Assembly: GCA_937998345.1 (NCBI GenBank)
Contig: CALLDH010000127.1
Location: 1 to 36,130, forward strand
DNA length: 36,130 nucleotides
Source: an uncultured bacterium
GTDB taxonomy: Bacteria > Myxococcota_A > Polyangia > Polyangiales > Houyiibacteriaceae
Direction: 5' to 3'
The notes beneath the pieces were generated by a model that was not told where the DNA came from, did not search any database, and saw nothing but the letters and a program-made list of their open reading frames with translations. The translations under genes were made by a program, and so were the position numbers. How positions within the stretch are numbered: the stretch's first letter is position 1; each line of letters opens with the position of its first letter. This document shows, in pieces, positions 7,181-13,944 of this stretch.

Positions 7181-8649
7181 GTGATCGGCTTGGGCGCAGA
7201 CGATTCGTGCGATTGAGTGGGGGTGCTGCGGTCGCGGCCTCGCTCGGTTCACCGGGTTTGGTTCGCGCCGCCGCGGGGGAAGCTACCGGTCCTGCCGCGC
7301 GGCATGTCAACGTGATCATCATCGGTGCGGGGCTCTCGGGTCTGATGGCGGGCCGCGAGCTACGCCGGCGCGGAGTGGATTCGTTTCTCGTGCTCGAGGC
7401 AAGCGATCGCGTAGGCGGACGCACGCTCAACATGCCCATTGGCGGCGGGCATATCGTGGAGGTCGGCGGGGAGTGGATCGGTCCTGGCCAGGACAGCGTG
7501 GCTGCCTTGATCGGCGAGCTCGGCATCGGCTCCTTCGATGCCTACTACGAAGGCGACACCACGTACGACATCGAAGGCGCGATCTCTCGCGGTTTTTTGC
7601 CGCACGTCAGTCTCGCCGAAGCCGCCGACTTCGCGAAGGTCGCCTGGCAGCTCGACCGTCTCTGCAAGAAGATGCCGGTTGGTGAACCATGGCGCATGGA
7701 TGGCGCCGCTAGCCTCGATCGCACGACGCTCGGGGATTGGCTCCGCGAGCACGCAGCGACGAGCTTCACGCCGTCGGTTTTCCGTTTGATCACCCGCGCG
7801 GTCTGGGCCGGCTATCCGGAGCGCATTTCGCTGCTTTGGGTCTTGCACTACCTGCGCGCGGCCGGTGGCTTGTTGCCAGTGATCCTCAACGACGGAGGTG
7901 CTCAGGATCAACGAATCGTTGGTGGTTCTCAAATCATCTCGGAGCGCATGGCGTCCCAACTCGGAGATCGTGTCCTTCTCCGCCGACCCGCTCTTCGCAT
8001 CGAAGACCATGACCCGAAACGCATGCGCGTGATGACCCCAGTCGAAACCTTCACCGCCGATCGAGTCATCGTCGCGATGGCGCCCGCCGACACCCTGCGA
8101 ATCGAGTTCACGCCGGCACTGCCGAAGCCGCGCCAGGATTTGGCCGCTGGCTGGGCTCGCCTACCTCGCTTGCCCTTGGTCAAAGCCGCCGTGTTGTATG
8201 AGAGCCCATTCTGGCGTGCGGACGGTCTCAACGGCGCGATGCAGAGCGACCGGAGCCCGATTCAGCTCGTCTTCGACAACTCACCCGAAGATGGCTCGAT
8301 GGGTGTTCTCAGCTGCTTCCTCTCGGTCGTGGAGTGCCCTCATCTCGCAGACCGCAAGGCCCGCGAGGAAGGGTTGCGAGACGAGCTCGCACGCTACTTC
8401 GGTTCAACAGCCCTCGACGCGACCGGCTACGTCGAAAAGGACTGGGCTGCCGACCCCTGGAGCACTGGTTGTATCAGCCCGCTGACACCCGGTGTCCTCA
8501 CCGCCGCCGGCGAGTATTTGCGCAAGTCCACGGGCCGAATTTTTTGGGCCGGCACCGAGAGCGCCAAGCGCTGGTGCGGCTACATGGACGGGGCGATTTC
8601 GGCGGGTGCGAGGGCCGCAAGCGAAGTTCACGCCTCGTTGAAGGCTTAA
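7177..8649 (+). CDS. Tat-exported flavin-dependent amine oxidase/dehydrogenase
   Basis: About 490 residues, of the flavin monoamine oxidase family. The N-terminus has a twin-arginine signal (RRRFVRLSGG followed by a hydrophobic stretch), so the folded, FAD-loaded enzyme is sent to the periplasm. The FAD dinucleotide-binding motif is VIIIGAGLSGLMAGREL followed by ASDRVGGRT. The C-terminal FAD motif FWAGTESAKRWCGYMDGA corresponds to the AGTET...GYMEGA motif of monoamine oxidases; the covalent-flavin Cys of mammalian enzymes is not recognisable. The start at 7177 gives the best Tat signal and a 4-base overlap with the cytochrome c gene. That pairing suggests a dehydrogenase passing electrons to cytochrome c, as shown for the nicotine enzyme NicA2 with CycN. 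The amine substrate is unknown. The gene overlaps the end of the convergent carboxylase by 4 bases. Confidence 0.92.
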   Translation: MSDRLGRRRFVRLSGGAAVAASLGSPGLVRAAAGEATGPAARHVNVIIIGAGLSGLMAGRELRRRGVDSFLVLEASDRVGGRTLNMPIGGGHIVEVGGEWIGPGQDSVAALIGELGIGSFDAYYEGDTTYDIEGAISRGFLPHVSLAEAADFAKVAWQLDRLCKKMPVGEPWRMDGAASLDRTTLGDWLREHAATSFTPSVFRLITRAVWAGYPERISLLWVLHYLRAAGGLLPVILNDGGAQDQRIVGGSQIISERMASQLGDRVLLRRPALRIEDHDPKRMRVMTPVETFTADRVIVAMAPADTLRIEFTPALPKPRQDLAAGWARLPRLPLVKAAVLYESPFWRADGLNGAMQSDRSPIQLVFDNSPEDGSMGVLSCFLSVVECPHLADRKAREEGLRDELARYFGSTALDATGYVEKDWAADPWSTGCISPLTPGVLTAAGEYLRKSTGRIFWAGTESAKRWCGYMDGAISAGARAASEVHASLKA

Positions 8650-10427
8650 CGCAGCGCGATCGCACTCGAGATCCAACGGCGCGACTCGATCGGATCGATG
8701 ACCGCATCGATTTCGAAGTGGGCGGCCATGTTCACTGCCTTTCCGCGCTCATAGAGTTTGTCCACCATCTGCTGGAACATTTCGTCGCGCGCATCGGGGT
8801 CGCTGATCGACTCGAGCTCCTTGCGAAAGCCCAGTTTGACCGCGCCTTCGAGGCCCATGCCTCCGAACTCACCCGTTGGCCAGGCAATCGTGAAAACGGG
8901 GGCTCTAAAGCTGCCCCCGGCCATCGATTGCGCGCCGAGACCGTACCCTTTTCGTAGAACAATCGTGCAGAACGGAACGTTTAGTGAGGCCCCGGTGGTG
9001 AAAAGCTTCGCGGCCCGTTTCACGAGGCCCGTCTCTTCAGCCTCCGGACCCACCATGAATCCCGGTGTGTCACACAGAAACACGAGCGGAATGCCGAACG
9101 TGCTGCAGACGCGCATGAAGTTGCTCGCCTTGTCCGCGGCCTCTCCGTCGATCGCGCCTCCGAGGTGCATCGGGTTGTTCGCGATGATGCCGACCGGCTC
9201 GCCGTCCATTCGGGCTAGCGCGGTCACCATGCCAGGGCCGAAACCTCCCGTGAGCTCGAGCACCGAGTCTGTGTCTGCCAAGGTTTCGATTACTTTGCGC
9301 ACGTCATACACACGGAGACGATTCTCCGGGATCGCCGAGCGAAGCAGGCGTTGGTCTGCGCACTCCCAATCGGGGAGGGCGCCCTGGAAGTACGAGAGGT
9401 ATTTCTTCGCCGCTGCGACTGCTTCGGCGTCGTCGTCGACGAGCACGTCGATGACACCATTGCGATACTGAGATGCCGAGGGCCCGATTTCCTCGGGTGC
9501 AAACACGCCCAGACCCCCACCTTCGATCATGGCAGGGCCGCCCATGCCGATGTTCGAGGCCTTGGTGGCGATCACGACGTCGCAGCAACCGAGGAGCGCC
9601 GCGTTGCCCGCGAAGCACCGGCCCGAGTTGACGCCAACCAACGGCACCTTCCCCGAAAGCTCGGCGAAGTATTGAAACGCACGGCAGTCGAGGCCCGCGA
9701 CGATTGCGTGATCAGTGTCGCCGGGGCGGCCACCTCCTCCCTCCGAGAACAGGACGACAGGAAGCGCACGCTGCTCCGCGAGCTCGAACATGCGGTCCTT
9801 CTTCAGGTGATTCATCGTGCCCTGAGTGCCGGCAAGCACCGTGTAGTCATAGGACATCGCCACGCACTGCGTGCCTGCGTCGCCGAAGACGTCGCCGTTT
9901 ACGCGTCCGATCCCTGCGACCATGCCGTCGGCCGGTGTGCGGCGGATCAATTCTTCGATCGGCCGGCGCCTCCGCTGAGCGGCGATCACCAGTGCGCCGT
10001 ACTCGACGAGCGTTCCCTCGTCGATGAGGTCGGTGATATTCTCGCGCGCACTGCGCTGCCCCGTCTTGCGACGCTTCGCGAGTGCATCTGGCCGGTTCTC
10101 ATCGAGTCCAAAAGCATGCCGCTCGCCCACTTCGGCGAGGTCAGCGCGTATCTGGTCGAGCGAAGGTCTCTCGTCCTCGTCCACCGCAGCCTCCCCGTGC
10201 TCCGCCGGTCGCAACAGCATCAACGGGTCTCCGGCCGCTACCATTCCGTCGGGGCGAACCAGAATCCGCTCGACGATGCCGCTCTGCTCGGCGGTGACGA
10301 TGTGTTCCATCTTCATCGCCTCGAGGATCACGAGCGTTTGGCCCGGCGAAACCACTTGGCCGATTTCGGTTCGGATGCTGACCACCAGCGCCTGCATGGG
10401 CGCCCGAACCTCGAAGCTATCGACCAT
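8646..10427 (-). CDS. Biotin carrier-carboxyltransferase fusion of an acyl-CoA carboxylase
   Basis: A 593-residue protein in two parts. Residues 1-75 form a biotinyl domain with the biotin-attachment motif EAMKMEH (Lys near residue 40). The rest is a carboxyltransferase of the acetyl/propionyl/methylcrotonyl-CoA carboxylase beta-subunit type, with its N- and C-terminal crotonase-like halves; GGGRPGDTD, SGRCFAGNAALLG and CDTPGFMVGPEAE are typical. It would transfer CO2 from carboxybiotin to an acyl-CoA. The biotin carboxylase part is missing both from the protein and from the neighbourhood, so it must be supplied in trans. The carrier placed before the transferase domain is unusual, since the carrier is usually fused to the carboxylase. 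The acyl-CoA is unknown. Confidence 0.93.
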   Translation of the reverse strand: MVDSFEVRAPMQALVVSIRTEIGQVVSPGQTLVILEAMKMEHIVTAEQSGIVERILVRPDGMVAAGDPLMLLRPAEHGEAAVDEDERPSLDQIRADLAEVGERHAFGLDENRPDALAKRRKTGQRSARENITDLIDEGTLVEYGALVIAAQRRRRPIEELIRRTPADGMVAGIGRVNGDVFGDAGTQCVAMSYDYTVLAGTQGTMNHLKKDRMFELAEQRALPVVLFSEGGGGRPGDTDHAIVAGLDCRAFQYFAELSGKVPLVGVNSGRCFAGNAALLGCCDVVIATKASNIGMGGPAMIEGGGLGVFAPEEIGPSASQYRNGVIDVLVDDDAEAVAAAKKYLSYFQGALPDWECADQRLLRSAIPENRLRVYDVRKVIETLADTDSVLELTGGFGPGMVTALARMDGEPVGIIANNPMHLGGAIDGEAADKASNFMRVCSTFGIPLVFLCDTPGFMVGPEAEETGLVKRAAKLFTTGASLNVPFCTIVLRKGYGLGAQSMAGGSFRAPVFTIAWPTGEFGGMGLEGAVKLGFRKELESISDPDARDEMFQQMVDKLYERGKAVNMAAHFEIDAVIDPIESRRWISSAIALR

Positions 10428-10457
10428 CCCCTCCTGATAGCAGCTTCCGGCAACGAA

Positions 10458-10491
10458 TTAACCCTTTGAAAAAGGGGACTGTCCCCTTTTT
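10458..10491 (-). repeat. REP-like palindrome, copy B (inverted relative to copy A)
   Basis: On the minus strand this is the same sequence as the copy at 5229-5260, identical over 32 bases including the tail after the hairpin. On the plus strand the palindrome is GGGGACTGTCCCC followed by TTTTT. It lies between two divergent start codons (10427 minus and about 10518 plus), where a terminator is not expected, which argues that it is a mobile repeat. Promoters of both neighbours must share or avoid it within about 90 bases. Confidence 0.85.
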
Positions 10492-10517
10492 CGGGGGGCT
10501 TGGGTTAAGGTGTGCGG

Positions 10518-11558
10518 ATGGAGCGCACGGAGAAGAATGTTCGGTTGGGGATGACTCTGCCGGTGGGTGGGGCGGATCACGCGGTGGGGCTTGCTAGGAC
10601 GGCCAGAGAGCGTGGGTACGACGAGATTTGGATGGCGGAGGTCAATGGGGGGGACTCGTACGCCCTCGCTGGGGCGGTCGCGCAGGGCGTGCCCGGGATG
10701 CGTATCGGGACCGCGGTGGTTCCCGCGCAGACGCGGACGCCGATGATGCATGCCATGGCAGCGATGACGCTGAGCCAGCTGACCGAGGGCAACTTCATCC
10801 TCGGGATTGGGCTTTCGTCCCCGAATATCGTGCGTGATTGGGCGGGCCAGCCCTTCAACAAGCCGGTCACGCGCATGCGCGAGCACATCGAAGTGCTGCG
10901 ACAAATGCTGAGGGGCGCGAAGACGACGTACGAAGGCAGGACGCTCTCGGTGAAAGGGTTTCGTCTCGGTGGCGCGACGGTCGGCGAGGTGCCGATCTAT
11001 CTCGGTGCGCTCAATAAGCGAATGTTGCGATTGACAGGCGCCCTTTGCGATGGCGTCTGCCTCAACATGGTGCCCGAGTCTGCGCTCTGCCAGGTCCTGG
11101 GCGAGGTACGCGCTGGCGCCGAAGAAGCAGGCCGTGATCCGAACGCCATCGAGGTCGTGGCTCGGCTGCACGTGGTGATGGCGGATGACCCGGCCATGGG
11201 ACGGAATCTGATCCGGACGGTCTTTGGCGCGTACGCGGCGACCCCCGGCTACAACAAGTGCTTCGAATGGATCGGCTTTGGAGACGAGGCCCGGCAGATC
11301 CGCGAAGCGTTTGCCGAGGGTGACCGGGCCGGTGTCGCCATGGGGGTCACCGACCGGCTCTGCGACGCGATGGCTGTCGTGGGCGATCGCGAGACAGTTC
11401 GGGCGCGAATTCGCGCCTACGCAGAGATGGGCGTCGATGTTTGTGTGGTCAATCCCATCGCCGACTCCTCAGCGGTCCCGCAGGTGCTCGAGGAGATTTC
11501 GGGCTGCCTCGACGGCCTGGACCTCCGGAATAGCGGCGTCATGCGCGCTACCGCGTGA
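10518..11558 (+). CDS. LLM-class (luciferase-like) flavin/F420-dependent oxidoreductase
   Basis: A 346-residue TIM-barrel protein of the bacterial luciferase-like monooxygenase superfamily. It resembles the F420-dependent N5,N10-methylenetetrahydromethanopterin reductase type: the N-terminal GMTLPVGGADHAVGLARTARERGYDEIWMAE, then GTAVVPAQTRTPMMHAMAAMTL and FILGIGLSSP are typical. FMN or F420 cannot be separated on sequence alone. I choose the ATG at 10518 because AAGG lies seven bases upstream; the ORF-track GTG two codons earlier is possible. Only 25 bases separate it from the TRAP binding protein, so the three following genes probably form one transcript. Substrate unknown. Confidence 0.9.
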   Translation: MERTEKNVRLGMTLPVGGADHAVGLARTARERGYDEIWMAEVNGGDSYALAGAVAQGVPGMRIGTAVVPAQTRTPMMHAMAAMTLSQLTEGNFILGIGLSSPNIVRDWAGQPFNKPVTRMREHIEVLRQMLRGAKTTYEGRTLSVKGFRLGGATVGEVPIYLGALNKRMLRLTGALCDGVCLNMVPESALCQVLGEVRAGAEEAGRDPNAIEVVARLHVVMADDPAMGRNLIRTVFGAYAATPGYNKCFEWIGFGDEARQIREAFAEGDRAGVAMGVTDRLCDAMAVVGDRETVRARIRAYAEMGVDVCVVNPIADSSAVPQVLEEISGCLDGLDLRNSGVMRATA

Positions 11559-11583
11559 GGGCTCTTGAGGGAGGGGCCGGTTC

Positions 11584-12618
11584 GTGCTCTCGTGGAGGAT
11601 GCGTCGCTTCTTTCTCCTGTTGCCTCTGTTGCTGATTGGTTTGCTAGTCAGCGGCGATTCGTTCACCAGTGGGGCCAGCGCGGAGGCTAGTCCCGAGCCT
11701 GAGCACCAGCTTCGAATCGCGACCCTGGCGCCCAGGCAATCCGGGCTCGGCAAGGCGTTTCAACAGATCCGCAAGGAGCTCAAGGAGCGTACCGGGGGGC
11801 AAGTCAATCTCAAGATGTACGACGGCGGCGTCGCCGGCGACGAGTTGACCGTCGTTCGAACAATGCGCGTGGGTCAGCTCGACGGCGCGTTGTTGACGTC
11901 GACAGGCCTCGGTGCGCTCGTCCCGCAGGTGCTGGTTCTGCAGGCGCCAGGGCTAATCACCAGCTACCCCGCGCTCGACGACGTTCGCGACAAGCTCGGC
12001 CCCGATCTCGAATCGCTCTTCGACAAAGCCGGCTACGCGCTGATCTCCTGGGGAGATTCTGGCCAGATCCGGATCTTCTCCAAGCACAAGATCCAACATC
12101 CCGATGACCTACGAAATGTCCGACCCTGGGTCTGGCGTGGCTCTCCGACGATGCGGTCGTTCATCGAAGCCGCTGGGGCCAACGGCGTGACGATGGGGCT
12201 GCCCGAGGTCTTCTCCGCCCTTCAGACCGGGATGGTAGACACGGTGATCGCATCGTCGATCGGCGTCCTTGCCTTCCAATGGCACACGCGGCTCAAGACG
12301 ATGACCAAGCCCCCAGGCGGGATCGTAGTCGGCGCTTACGTCATCAAGAAGGACCGGCTCGCCCTGCTTCCGAAAGAGGCCCAGGATTACATTCGGCAAG
12401 GCGCGATCGATAATGCGGCGGCGTTCCGCGAAAGTGGGCGAAAGCTCGACGAGGAGGCAAGCGAGGCGCTCGCTAGCCGACTCAAGTCCGTCAACCTTTG
12501 GCGTAACCAGCATGCCTGGCAGGCGGTTCAGCGTGAGGCTCGGGCCTCGCTCGCAGGGCGGCTGTATTCGAAGTCCTTGCTGATCCGGGTGCAGGAGATT
12601 GTGGGCAAGAACTACTGA
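11584..12618 (+). CDS. TRAP transporter substrate-binding protein, DctP family, orphan
   Basis: A 344-residue exported binding protein. The N-terminus is a signal peptide (RRFFLLLPLLLIGLLVSG), followed by LRIATLAPRQSGLGKAF and then DctP-family features, including the substrate-gripping region with the conserved Arg (IRIFSKHKIQHPDDLRNVR) and GLPEVFSALQTGMVDTV. The GTG at 11584 has a GGGAGGGG site five bases upstream and is preferred; an ATG five codons later has its GGAGG directly abutting. TRAP systems need DctQ and DctM membrane subunits, and neither is adjacent. The protein may work with a distant transporter, or bind a ligand for another purpose. The stop overlaps the next start by one base (TGATG). 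Confidence 0.9.
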   Translation: MLSWRMRRFFLLLPLLLIGLLVSGDSFTSGASAEASPEPEHQLRIATLAPRQSGLGKAFQQIRKELKERTGGQVNLKMYDGGVAGDELTVVRTMRVGQLDGALLTSTGLGALVPQVLVLQAPGLITSYPALDDVRDKLGPDLESLFDKAGYALISWGDSGQIRIFSKHKIQHPDDLRNVRPWVWRGSPTMRSFIEAAGANGVTMGLPEVFSALQTGMVDTVIASSIGVLAFQWHTRLKTMTKPPGGIVVGAYVIKKDRLALLPKEAQDYIRQGAIDNAAAFRESGRKLDEEASEALASRLKSVNLWRNQHAWQAVQREARASLAGRLYSKSLLIRVQEIVGKNY

Positions 12619-12989
12619 TGAGTACGATGCTTAGACTGTGTGCTGTATTGCTTCTGTCGAACGCAGGCGCGTTCGGTTGCGGCGACGATGCCGCCGGTAA
12701 CATGGTGCTTGAGCCGGGCCCGACCTGCATCGCGTTCTGCGACAAGGCGGCGGCCGAATGTGGGGTCTACGCCGCTGACGAAGCCGCGTGTGCGCAAAGT
12801 TGCGAGCAAGACTTGGCAGGAGGGCAAGCGGCGTCAGAAGCTTGCGGCGACGCGATCGAGGTGGCGCTTCAGTGCGCCACCGAGCTCGACTGCCAGGAGA
12901 TCATCGACCGGCTCAATGGGGAACCGATCGAGCTGTATCCATGTCGGTCCGAGGTCGAGGACGTCGATGAAATCTGCCTGCTGAACTAG
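12618..12989 (+). CDS. Cys-rich putative lipoprotein
   Basis: A 123-residue protein with a signal peptide ending in the lipobox AFGC (lipidated Cys near residue 21). The mature part has eight further Cys residues in regularly spaced pairs (CIAFC, CGVY, CAQSC, CGDA, CATELDC, plus PC and CLLN near the end), suggesting several disulfides outside the cytoplasm. I do not recognise the family; similar small Cys-rich lipoproteins are common in myxobacteria. Translational coupling to the DctP-type binding protein suggests a joint role in the envelope, but nothing in the sequence shows what that is. Confidence 0.8.
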   Translation: MSTMLRLCAVLLLSNAGAFGCGDDAAGNMVLEPGPTCIAFCDKAAAECGVYAADEAACAQSCEQDLAGGQAASEACGDAIEVALQCATELDCQEIIDRLNGEPIELYPCRSEVEDVDEICLLN

Positions 12990-13027
12990 AAGAGGGCGCT
13001 GCACGATGCGGGCGGGCCCGTTGACGC

Positions 13028-13055
13028 AAAAACCCGCGAGCCGAAGCTAGCGGGT
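13028..13055 (-). terminator. Intrinsic terminator with UUCG tetraloop
   Basis: Read on the minus strand, a stem ACCCGC/GCGGGT closes an inner GCT/AGC stem across one mismatch, with a C-TTCG-G tetraloop, one of the most stable RNA loops, followed by TTTTT. It lies about 40 bases after the stop of the minus-strand lipoprotein gene (13094-13912) and should end its transcript. Being placed between convergent genes, it may also slow transcription from the plus-strand lipoprotein gene. Confidence 0.85.
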
Positions 13056-13093
13056 CCCTGCGGATTCGAGCCTTAGGAGCTCGGCCTACCCCA

Positions 13094-13912
13094 CTACGGG
13101 ATCGTGAGGCAGACCTGACCTGAGGTCGCTTCTGGCGTGAGGATCGGATCCTCCAAGTTGATGTCTATCTGATTGGCCGGTTCGCACGCGAACACCACGT
13201 CGAGGACGAATGGATCCGTGATCTTCAAGCCGAAGGTGATTCCCGTCGAGAGGTTGAAACATGCCTCGGTGCCACTTGCTGCAAACGTGTAGGTTCCGTT
13301 GTTGGGCACGAAAGGAAGTGGGAATGGTCCCTTAATGCCGTTGTTGTTCGGATCCGAGGTCAAGTCCAGCTCGATCTCGGGCAAGGTCACGATGACGTCC
13401 GGCCCGGTCGCACCCGAAAGTGCGGTGACTGGAAGGGTGGCTCCTGGCAGGACCTCTGCGGTGTTGAGGGGGCCCACCACGCCTTCGGCGCCCTCGATGA
13501 ACGCTTCGCTCACGACAAAGAAACCGTCGAAGCCTACGTCGAACGCGCCGCCTCCTGTGGTTGCCTCGTCCGGAGCGACCTCCAAAACGGCCGCGAATCC
13601 AAACGTGTTGCCGAGAGCCTGACAACCATAGTCGCAGTCCACGAGGCTGGCGGGGTCGCTACAGGTGGGGTCGCCTTCAGCCTCTCCGTCGCAACACGCG
13701 CACGAGTTCGAGAACTCTGCAGTGCTCGGAATACAGCCTTCAGCTGCACCGCCGGTACCGCCACCGCCGGTGCTGCCACCAGTGCCGCCGCCCTGGGTTT
13801 TGCAGAGTCCCGTCTCCGGATCGATTTGGCATCCCTGGATGGGAGGGCCGATATTGCAGGCCGTGGCCGCGCCAGCCAATGCGAGAACCCAAATGAGATT
13901 GCTTAGTTTCAT
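13094..13912 (-). CDS. Lipoprotein with Gly/Thr-rich linker, unknown function
   Basis: A 272-residue protein. The signal MKLSNLIWVLALAGAATAC ends in a plausible lipobox with Cys 19. A low-complexity linker follows (GGGTGGSTGGGGTGG), then a Cys-rich patch (CACCDGEAEGDPTC) and a long beta-rich domain with many acidic and Gly/Thr residues. Glycine-rich linkers after the lipid anchor are common in myxobacterial surface lipoproteins and probably act as spacers. The ATG at 13912 has AAGGAA seven bases upstream; the longer ORF-track version begins in the neighbouring gene. No enzyme motif is visible. It lies downstream of a large outer-membrane-like protein, 32 bases away, and probably shares its transcript. 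Confidence 0.82.
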   Translation of the reverse strand: MKLSNLIWVLALAGAATACNIGPPIQGCQIDPETGLCKTQGGGTGGSTGGGGTGGAAEGCIPSTAEFSNSCACCDGEAEGDPTCSDPASLVDCDYGCQALGNTFGFAAVLEVAPDEATTGGGAFDVGFDGFFVVSEAFIEGAEGVVGPLNTAEVLPGATLPVTALSGATGPDVIVTLPEIELDLTSDPNNNGIKGPFPLPFVPNNGTYTFAASGTEACFNLSTGITFGLKITDPFVLDVVFACEPANQIDINLEDPILTPEATSGQVCLTIP

Positions 13913-13944
13913 GGGATCGGTTCCTTTCTGTTGGCCACACCCGG

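Noticed and set aside
5229-10491. Composite transposon
   Set aside because: There are inverted 32-base repeats but no transposase gene and no visible target-site duplications. Kept only as a REP-like repeat pair.
10458-11171. Minus-strand ORF of 237 residues over the LLM gene
   Set aside because: It is antisense to a well-supported LLM oxidoreductase. Its apparent terminal sequence is just the REP-like palindrome translated.
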